From assembly GCA_014843695.1 (NCBI GenBank), contig CM026400.1:37680234-37744233 (forward strand): a DNA stretch of 64,000 nucleotides, given 5' to 3'. The translations under genes were made by a program, and so were the position numbers. Under the pieces are notes generated by a model. The model did not search any database. It was not told where the DNA came from and saw only the letters and a list, made by a program, of their open reading frames with translations. Position 1 is the first letter of the stretch. Every line of letters begins with the position of its first letter. Positions 57,206 through 64,000 of this stretch are shown here, piece after piece. The stretch comes from Archivesica marissinica. Lineage: Eukaryota; Mollusca; Bivalvia; Venerida; Vesicomyidae.

Positions 57206-57393
57206 CTAAATGAATGTTACTACTTGTAAAATATTGACTTGTGAGACACTGAATACCAACTATATTATTAAGCAACAATATATTTCGTAAATGTTATTGC
57301 TATGCTTATATATATAGCATGCTTTTCTGTAACTTTGTATGTAACCGCCAATCATGTTTCTTGGCGATGGACATGTTATGCCAGTACAATCAG

Positions 57394-58364
<971 letters not shown>

Positions 58365-58790
58365 GTGCCTACATATATTCAGACTAAATGAACATCAAAA
58401 CAATTAATGTTAAAGATCAGATAATGAGGTGTGCTCTCCTGAAGGTTATGTATTTAACCCTTTCAACACAACATACATCTAAATAGGCTTACAAAAAGGC
58501 TTTTTGCCAATAAATTACTATTTTTAGTCAAAATGACCACTTTTGATAATGAACTTGTCCACATTTAATTTTCTTATTAATTTACTAGTCTAAGAATAGC
58601 ATGGACCAGTCCATGTCAGTTACTAAGTTTCTTTTCTATCTGTACTTATGAAGAAAAGAAAAAATATACTGTTACAGTTTGAGATTGGAGTCAAGTTTTA
58701 TAACCTCCAGGCCTGGTATTTTGTATAGCACGCATTTAGCATTTTTGGTGAATCGCAAATAATCACTGGTTCAAAGGGTGTAAGTAAAGG
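58365..58790. other. Spacer downstream of the tubulin pseudogene
   Basis: AT-rich DNA with no recognisable coding or repeat content in this window. It may include former 3' untranslated sequence of the tubulin copy. AATAAA-type words are present (CCAATAAATT near 58508) but not diagnostic. Confidence 0.45.
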
Positions 58791-59289
58791 GGAATTTAAA
58801 AGACCGTGGTTTAACCAGGAATGCAAGGCGTGATTTATGCAAACATGCAAATAAACTTTATAATAAGCATCGTTCAACTCAAAACATGGACATCCTAATT
58901 GTAAGATGACGCTGTTTTAGAATTCCTAAACGTCGGGCTCGTACTACATAATTATCGTTTAGATAAAAAAAAAGGTGCATTTATTATCTACAGATAATCC
59001 ACACACGTTTTGGAGTGAAAAAAACCCTTAAAATTAAAAATAAATAGAAACCGAGGCATTTTATGAACATTAATATTTTTTTATTTTCTAATGAAGATAA
59101 TTTTACGAATGACTTTGTTGAACAACAGATCGATAGAGATGATTATAATTTGAAAAATGTTCATCAATTTGATTGTGATTTTACAATGGAAGATGTAATA
59201 AAGGCTATTTCCTCATTAAAGCCAGGTAAAAGCGCCGGTATTGATAATATTATACCTGAAATATTTATTGAATGTAAGTTAACGTTAGC

Positions 59290-59526
59290 ATCGTGGAAGT
59301 CGTGATAGCGCTGTGGATGCGCGTTCGCTCCATGTGCGAAAGGTCCGGAGTTCGAGCCCCACTGGAGCCGTTACGATTGTGCCCTTAGGCAAGGCATTTA
59401 AATTCCACGTTGCCTCTTCTCTCTCCCTCGTGGCGATGGGTTCCATCAGGAATGAGGTCTCGAGAGTGATTTATATAAGTTGAAATAACTTGTTTCGCAA
59501 TCGAGCTAAAATAAATTTGTCTAAAC
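59290..59526 (+). mobile_element. tRNA-derived SINE nested in the LINE pseudogene
   Basis: A SINE of about 237 bp. The tRNA-like head has an A-box-like TGATAGCGCTGTGGATGCGC and a B box GGAGTTCGAGCCCC near 59350-59364. The body includes TGTGCCCTTAGGCAAGGCAT, a motif common in animal SINEs. The 3' part ends TCGAGCTAAAATAAATTTG. The flanks carry TAACGTTAGC on both sides (59280-59289 and 59527-59536), within a longer imperfect match (TAAGTTAACGTTAGC against TAAACTAACGTTAGC), a target-site duplication. The duplicated bases encode KLTLA in the host LINE on both sides, which independently confirms the insertion point. Confidence 0.9.
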
Positions 59527-59635
59527 TAACGTTAGCGCCTGTATTATGTACATTATTTAATTATATTTTTAATAAAGGTGAATATCCAGAATGCTGGTGT
59601 AAAGGAATTATTGTACCAATACTATTACAAACTGG

Positions 59636-59880
59636 GGAATCCAACTTCGGAATGTTGATTAAGGCCAAAGAAAGTAATTGTGTGCTCTACACTACACTCA
59701 CATCCCCTGTAGACCAAACATTGCTTCTTTATCTTAGTTAAAATTACTTTTAGCATGCACAATTTGTCTTTATTCCAGAAATTATTTGATTCTGTACAAG
59801 ATACATTTGCTATGTTATGAATATCTCATGTTGTTGCTAATCTGCTTCCTGAGAATATGAAAATAAACTGAAACTGAAAC
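59636..59880 (+). mobile_element. 3' end of a second LINE nested in the LINE pseudogene
   Basis: About 245 bp separate two parts of the host reverse transcriptase that are normally adjacent. The insert ends with GAAAATAAACTGAAACTGAAAC, a short-repeat tail of CTGAAA units as seen at the 3' end of several LINE families. Its start is near 59632-59640, where the host reading IVPI stops making sense. No target-site duplication could be read with confidence. It is heavily 5'-truncated and has no coding part. Confidence 0.6.
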
Positions 59881-60003
59881 AGACGATGTAGACAATTACA
59901 GAGGAATTACACTTACAAGTAATTTTTCGAAATTGTTTTCTATTTTGTTAGACAATTGTCTACGAATAAGGGCCGAAAGCAATGACATATTGAACGAATG
60001 CTT

Positions 60004-60230
60004 AATTGACGCTCATATGTCATAAACTAAGGTGATTAAGTTGTGTGCGTTAGTAATGCGATTTGAATGCTCAGCCAGGCCATAGAGATTAGGCTACAAG
60101 CACCAAAATGTATAGAGCCAGTACAGGAGTCACATTGTACTAACACGCATCTATATTTGTTAGCATATGAATCAGATGTTAGATCTACACACATATGCTT
60201 GGGGTCTGAAGAACATTATGATACAACAGA
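60004..60230. other. Low-copy DNA, nothing recognised
   Basis: Between the end of the LINE similarity and a SINE head. No open frame of note and no repeat visible. Confidence 0.4.
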
Positions 60231-60470
60231 GCCTCCGTGACCGAGTTGTCTAACGCATTGTCGTTAGAACTCGCCTTTCACTGCTATCATCAGGACTACA
60301 GGTTCGCTCCCTACAAGGAACAAGTGATACATGGTAATATGTGAGAACGTTGTCAGTCGCGTACGGATGTTGGAGAGATGAGCATTGGTTGTTACCCAGT
60401 ATGGTCTGCGCTCAGCAACAGCCGACTGACATGCAAGTAACACTCGCGAGAGGAGGTGGCAGTATTCAGA
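60231..60470 (+). mobile_element. tRNA-derived SINE, second family
   Basis: Begins with a tRNA-like head: GCCTCCGTGACCGAGTTGTC contains an A-box-like element and ACAGGTTCGCTCCCTAC, at about 60297-60313, a B box. The long spacing with paired bases between is like a tRNA with a large variable arm (Ser/Leu type). The body extends to a TATATATATG-rich end before the purine tract. The exact 3' end and target-site duplication are not clear. It differs from the two other SINEs in the window. Confidence 0.68.
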
Positions 60471-60480
60471 TATATATATG

Positions 60481-60733
60481 TATGGATGGATAGGGGGAAT
60501 AAGAAGAGGGAGACGAGGGAAAAGAAGAAGAAGAGGAGGAGGAAGAAGATGAAGGAAGAAAATGAGGAAGAAGAAGGCGAAGGAAGAGGAGGAGGAAGAA
60601 GAAGAGACGAAGAAAAGGATGAGAAAGATGAAGCAGACGATGAAGCAGAAGAAGAAGCAGAAGTTGGGGAAGAAGAAGCAGAAGAGGATGGGAAGAAAAA
60701 GAAGACGATGAGGAAGAAGAAGAGGAAACAATT
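60481..60733 (+). repeat. Purine-only tract, (GAA/GGA)-rich
   Basis: About 250 bases of almost pure purines on the plus strand, mainly AAGAAG, GAGGAG and GAAGAT words, with very few pyrimidines. The plus frame reads as lysine/glutamate-rich low complexity and the minus frames as serine/leucine/phenylalanine runs; none is a convincing protein. Such mirror-like purine tracts can form triplex DNA. Confidence 0.88.
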
Positions 60734-60883
60734 TTATTGCACACAAACTATTACAATATTTTTGTTATCAGACAAGTTCCCATAAATACATTATGTTGCC
60801 GACATTTATGTATTATTAAGTATAATGTACCCATCTAATAGAGGAAGATGCACACGAGTGTTTTTATTATTTAAATTACTTAC

Positions 60884-61027
60884 CCTGAGTTGATATTAAA
60901 TATCTGCAGAGGTGTATCAGCAGTAACTCTACCCAGCTATACTTCCTCGTAGCAGTGCATAGTCATCGCTCAGGGTGATCTGCGGAGTGACGCCTGTATC
61001 TGTTGGAATGTGCCAGATAAAAGCCTC
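60884..61027 (-). pseudogene. Coding-like fragment with a consensus splice donor
   Basis: On the minus strand a frame reads EAFIWHIPTDTGVTPQ, then ITLSDDYALLRGSIAG, and, after removal of one G from the GGG at 60932-60934, RVTADTPLQIFNINSG. It ends at AACTCAGG followed by GTAAGTAA, a near-perfect splice donor (exon edge at 60884). An upstream stop lies just before the first codon; a possible acceptor, CATTCCAACAG, falls inside the frame. I do not recognise the family. The continuity of sense on both sides of a single-base shift suggests a decayed exon or a copy carried by a repeat. Confidence 0.4.
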
Positions 61028-61226
61028 CCTTTACAATATATTATACATATAAGTGGGAACTTGGTTCATAAGCTCAACTGCAATATTGTTTAAGCTTTAT
61101 TTATTTTACAACGATTGCGAAGCAAGTTTCAACAACAACTGGTCTTTCATATGGGACTTTAAACCGATGTCTCGTGTTGGTGCTTTACATCGTGCACGTA
61201 AAGGAACAAGAGGAGACTCTGGAATG

Positions 61227-61228
<2 letters not shown>

Positions 61229-61257
<29 letters not shown>
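61229..61257. repeat. (CT)n microsatellite
   Basis: About 14 TC dinucleotides. The preceding 80 bases (GGACTTTAAACCGATGTCTC, then GTGCACGTAAAGGAAC) resemble the 3' region of some invertebrate SINEs, in which case the microsatellite would be its tail. That resemblance is from memory and weak. Confidence 0.85.
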
Positions 61258-61263
<6 letters not shown>

Positions 61264-61480
61264 CATTGCACTATCTTCCAAAAGTCTAAAATGAATAATC
61301 TCTTCAGGAGGCGTCGCTCATATGGACAACCGGTGGCGACGATAAATAAACGTAAAACACACACTTTTAGTATTGTCTTAAGCGTACCCGTAATTTTCTT
61401 ATTCAATCCAAACAATACTTTTCTTGAAAGACTTATTTGTATTAGTACTACACACATCGGACAAAATTGTTAGCAAATTT

Positions 61481-61680
61481 GACCCTTTGGAAAGGGCTGT
61501 TGCTCATGTTTTCAAAACGTGTAGCCCAATCCTTTTGCACTTTGAAAATGTCATGTATATGGATATTATCAGGTTGTGTGTATATTATTAATGTGACAGT
61601 AATGTTATTATGATTTGTAAATTGTATTCATCATTATGGAAACAGTTGCAATAAAATATTATTTACAAAAAATATAATTA
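61481..61680 (+). repeat. Dispersed repeat (LINE 3'-end-like), related to 63419-63500
   Basis: The sequence from GACCCTTTGGAAAGGGCTGT through GTAGCCCAATCCTTTTGCAC is clearly related to 63417-63490 (CCCTTGGGAAGGGCCGTTTT...GTGGCCCGATCCTTTTGCAA), so it belongs to a dispersed repeat. AAGGGCT and AGCCC can pair. It ends near GCAATAAAATATTATTTAC, which contains a polyadenylation signal, so a retrotransposon 3' untranslated region is plausible. Confidence 0.5.
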
Positions 61681-61754
61681 TGATATTATGCTATATGCAA
61701 CAAAGATATGAGCAATATGATATATGCTATTATAATGTACGCTACTATGATATT

Positions 61755-61835
61755 GCAATTAACTATCACTAAAATGCAATTAACTATCAATAAAATGCAA
61801 TTAACTATCAATAAAATGCAATTAACTATCACTAA
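61755..61835. repeat. 21-bp minisatellite, about 4 copies
   Basis: Unit ATGCAATTAACTATCAATAA plus A, with ATCACTAAA variants in the first and last copy. It lies directly before the LINE ORF1 fragment. Confidence 0.9.
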
Positions 61836-61848
61836 GCAGTATGGTTGT

Positions 61849-62632
61849 TACATACAGTAAATGACTCATTAGTTGAAGACATGGTCGAATTGAAGTGCCG
61901 TTCAGTGAGTCTAAATATGTTGTTTTTTGGCATACCAGAGGACACAGCACATATCCATACCCCACATAATGCCCACTATAGTCATGTACCCCCTAGTGTA
62001 CCACCCAGTTTACCCTCCGGTGTTCTTATATCAGAAGTAGTTTCCGGACAGGCGGCCGAGATGGAAATGAACAACCCAGTTTCTGAAGCTACACCTGTCC
62101 CTGGGCCATATGTTGAGAACTGTGCATCGAAGATACGTGGTTTTTGTAGTAAAATATTAAATATTTCTGATCCTGGTTCATGCTTGGCCATCGATGTGGC
62201 ACACAGAATAAGTGCACCTTACACAGGAAAGATACGCTCAATAGTCGTCCGATTCAAAGACAAAGAGTTCAAACAAACTCTCAAACAGTGCCTTAGACAT
62301 GTAAATCTTCGATCTACTGCATACAATGTTTCAGATCAGCACCCTCCAGATATAATGGAAAGGCGACGTACCCTTATCCCGGAGATGCTCAAGGCCAGGA
62401 AAGACGGACATCGTGCTGTGCTGGTCTAGGATAAACTGTTTATAAATAATCAACTATTCAAACCTGGTACCGGCCGACAATACGATGGTTCAAGATAGGA
62501 TTCCCGAGAAAAGTGTAATTTAAATATTATCTCTTGGAATGTTGAAGGTTTAAAAACTTGTTTGTTTGGCGATGATTTTGTAAATTTCGTTTCTAATTTT
62601 GATGTGTTGTTCTTTTCGGAAAATTTACTATA
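61849..62632 (+). pseudogene. LINE fragment: ORF1 (RRM type) followed by start of endonuclease
   Basis: The first part (to TAG at 62427-62429) reads as a LINE ORF1 RNA-binding protein. It has KCRSVSLNMLFFGIPE (RNP2-like strand), a variable proline-rich insert, then AHRIS, SIVVRFKDKEFKQTLK (RNP1-like), and the C-terminal domain NVSDQHPPDIMERRRTLIP with HRAVLV. The TAG falls where a sense codon is expected, because the family's continuation DKLFINNQLFKPG follows in the same frame to a second TAG at 62496-62498. From 62514 another frame encodes NIISWNVEGL and FDVLFFSE, the first two catalytic segments (Asn and Glu) of the apurinic-type endonuclease of ORF2. A stop follows near 62630 and similarity ends. 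No ATG begins the ORF1 part, so it is truncated at both ends. The family differs from the satellite LINE. Confidence 0.78.
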
Positions 62633-62761
62633 AGAACATAATTTATTGGTTAATGAGTTTTGATTGATTTAAGAAGATAACATTAAATTAATACACAATT
62701 GAATAAACAAGGTTATTTGATTACCATTATAATACATCGTATAATTAATTACATGTATAGT
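62633..62761. other. Low-copy DNA, nothing recognised
   Basis: AT-rich spacer between the LINE fragment and the first direct repeat. Confidence 0.4.
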
Positions 62762-63047
62762 TTTAAGTTGTAGCTGCTTAGATACATGTACTTTAGAGAA
62801 ATTATATATATGCAGCATATGAATAGGTCTATATTACACATGGACTTGTCTCATAAAAATAAAACACTGTTGATTAGAAACGTTGATACTCGTTGTGATT
62901 CATTAACTCCCACTCTGTGTGGCACTTCTAACGCTACCACGAATATCGGATATGAGAGGCGCCACAGTATGCCATATTATGTGTATGCATATATACATTC
63001 GGCTATGGTATATAGGCATACGCATTGTATTATAAATGCAGTTATTT
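62762..63047 (+). repeat. 286-bp direct repeat, copy 1
   Basis: Matches 63614-63899 with only a small number of differences, constant offset 852 bp. It starts TTTAAGTTGTAGCTGCTTAG and ends TATTATAAATGCAGTTATT. Within it, TGTAGC...ATGCA could be LTR-like TG...CA ends. A short open frame crosses both copies but has no recognised product. Confidence 0.9.
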
Positions 63048-63137
63048 CATACTTTACTATAAATAGTAACAAATTTAATGGTAGAAAAGCAAAATATCTG
63101 GTCGACGCAGGCAATATATTTCGATTTTCGGATCTGC

Positions 63138-63421
63138 CGGGTCAATATCGGATATTTGATATTGGCCCGGCACGCGCCGAGAACGAATCACGAGCACGTG
63201 TCACAGGTAGCAGCAACATAGTAACTACATTGTGTAAACATGGCCGCCGAAGCAACACTAAAGTCGTTGTCTGACAGATTGTTGTATCTTGACGGTAAAA
63301 TGGCTGAGCGAAATAAGCAAATAACAGCAGAAGAAACATACGGCTATGTATGCAATAAAGAAGTTATTAAACGGCTGCGGTGGGCCATTTGTGGATATTG
63401 GCACCTATCCGATATTGGCCC
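63138..63421. mobile_element. Possible small DNA transposon with inverted termini
   Basis: GGGTCAATATCGGATA at 63138-63153 and TATCCGATATTGGCCC at 63406-63421 are inverted copies with one mismatch (16 bp), bounding 284 bp. The left end is also a hairpin by itself: GCCGGGTCAATATC (63135-63148) against GATATTGGCCCGGC (63157-63170). No target-site duplication is apparent. The right end lies against a dispersed repeat, so it may instead be a boundary of that repeat. Confidence 0.4.
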
Positions 63422-63575
63422 TTGGGAAGGGCCGTTTTCTAATGCTGGTTATAACTTGTGGCCCGATCCTTTTGCAATGTTACACAAATGTATGTATGCA
63501 TCTTATTCATTGTTAATTTCTATTCTGTATCATGCATGTATGTCAACTGTACTGTTTAATATGCATATGCAATAA
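63240..63575 (+). CDS. Unassigned ORF with a good start context
   Basis: A 111-codon frame begins AAACATGGCC, a good Kozak context, and reads MAAEATLKSLSDRLLYLDGK, MAERNKQITAEETYGYV. Its first two thirds lie within the segment bounded by inverted termini; the last third reads into the dispersed repeat (DIGPWEGPF) and is unlikely to be real. It may be the captured first exon of a gene or the start of a transposase, but I recognise no family. Confidence 0.25.
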   Translation: MAAEATLKSLSDRLLYLDGKMAERNKQITAEETYGYVCNKEVIKRLRWAICGYWHLSDIGPWEGPFSNAGYNLWPDPFAMLHKCMYASYSLLISILYHACMSTVLFNMHMQ

Positions 63576-63613
63576 CATATGGTTAAATCAATATCCACAA
63601 ATGGCGAACCTCC

Positions 63614-63899
63614 TTTAAGTTGTAGCTGCTTAGATGCATGCACTTTAGAGAGCTTGCATATATGCAGCATATGAATAGGTCTATATTACACATGGACTTG
63701 TCTCATACAAATTAAAACACTGTTGAATAGAAACGTTGATACTCGTTGTGATTCATTAACCCCCACTCTGTGTGGCACTTCTAATACTACCACGGATATC
63801 GGATATGAGAGGCGCCACAGTATGCCGTATTATGTGTATGCATATATACATTCGGATATGGTATATGGGCATACGCATTGTATTATAAATGCAATTATT
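63614..63899 (+). repeat. 286-bp direct repeat, copy 2
   Basis: Second copy of 62762-63047. Flanking sequences differ on both outer sides. The 566 bp between the copies hold the segment with inverted termini and a dispersed repeat. The last 100 bases of the window (63900-64000) show nothing recognisable. Confidence 0.9.
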
Positions 63900-64000
63900 G
63901 TAAATGTTTTCTTTATTAAATTAAAACGAAAAGTAATATTTTCGGAACTATTTTAGAACCCAACTATTCTTGGGTACCAAATTGCAGGGCCTTCTCTTCG

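Larger units (their letters stand above)
58791..60003 (+). pseudogene. LINE reverse transcriptase pseudogene, interrupted twice
   Basis: Degenerate LINE ORF2. At 58800-58910 the linker after the endonuclease is seen (KRPWFNQECK, then after a frameshift RDLCKHANKLYNKHRSTQN). The N-terminal reverse transcriptase part follows at 59063-59289 (MEDVIKAISSLKPGKSAGID, then NIIPEIFIECKLTLA). A SINE interrupts at 59290-59526. The reading resumes with KLTLAPVLCTLFNYIFNKG, EYPECWCKGIIVPI (to about 59632). A second insertion interrupts to about 59880. It resumes again with DDVDNYRGITLTSNFSKLF and SILLDNCL, and loses similarity near 60003 after ESNDILNEC. The catalytic aspartates are not present in this fragment. 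The order matches known LINE reverse transcriptases, so the insertions explain the breaks. Confidence 0.83.

Noticed and set aside
60456..60785. Lysine/glutamate-rich 109-codon ORF
   Set aside because: Low-complexity translation of a purine tract, overlapping the end of a SINE; opposite-strand frames are equally open.
61174..61473. 99-codon plus-strand ORF with a serine/leucine run
   Set aside because: It reads through the (CT)n microsatellite and has no recognisable domain.
62762..63899. LTR retrotransposon
   Set aside because: The direct repeats could be read as TG...CA ended, but no primer-binding site, polypurine tract, coding domain or target-site duplication is visible. I list them only as direct repeats.

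Overview
The window reads as non-coding, AT-rich eukaryotic DNA, most likely from a lophotrochozoan animal and plausibly a bivalve mollusc. The evidence is intron-bearing gene structure, an alpha-tubulin pseudogene with animal-type sequence, several LINE families and tRNA-derived SINEs, and very large satellite arrays. The taxon is inferred from overall character; nothing here fixes the species. I see no prokaryotic or viral gene system and no CRISPR array. Two runs of exactly 1,000 N (11676-12675 and 36234-37233) are assembly gaps of unknown true size.

Layout. (1) 1-980: unique DNA with one confident exon on the minus strand (857-970) encoding a complete calcium-binding EGF-like domain. It lies in a frame that simple ORF calling misses. 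(2) 981-11675: a 56-bp satellite (with a 51-bp variant) interrupted by two copies of the same 5'-truncated LINE. Both copies have the same satellite-derived target-site duplication, so one insertion was amplified together with its satellite. (3) 12676-35185: about 22.5 kb of a 46-bp satellite with two monomer classes, very homogeneous blocks and a 2,513-bp higher-order duplication. (4) 35186-35533: a short 51-bp satellite. (5) 35534-54290: a 48-bp/42-bp satellite family with higher-order repeats (984 bp, 954 bp), interrupted by one SINE. Because 48 and 42 are multiples of three, this block carries spurious open frames of up to about 900 codons.

(6) 54291-56343: low-copy DNA and three minisatellites (53, 23 and 33 bp). 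(7) 56490-64000: a graveyard of mobile elements. It holds a LINE C-terminal domain, a terminal-exon-like alpha-tubulin pseudogene (one frameshift, two nonsense codons), and a LINE reverse transcriptase pseudogene split by a SINE (with visible target-site duplication) and by a second LINE 3' end. It also holds another SINE, a LINE ORF1 plus endonuclease start, a small coding-like fragment with a consensus splice donor, a 286-bp direct repeat pair, and a 284-bp segment with inverted termini.

How it works together: apart from the EGF exon, nothing here looks like a functional gene. The EGF exon probably belongs to a multi-EGF extracellular or membrane protein whose other exons lie outside the window, so the satellites probably occupy the intron upstream of it. 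The main biological story is turnover: satellite amplification, capture of a retrotransposon into a higher-order repeat, homogenisation, and nested retrotransposition. All calls come from reading the sequence; no database search was run.
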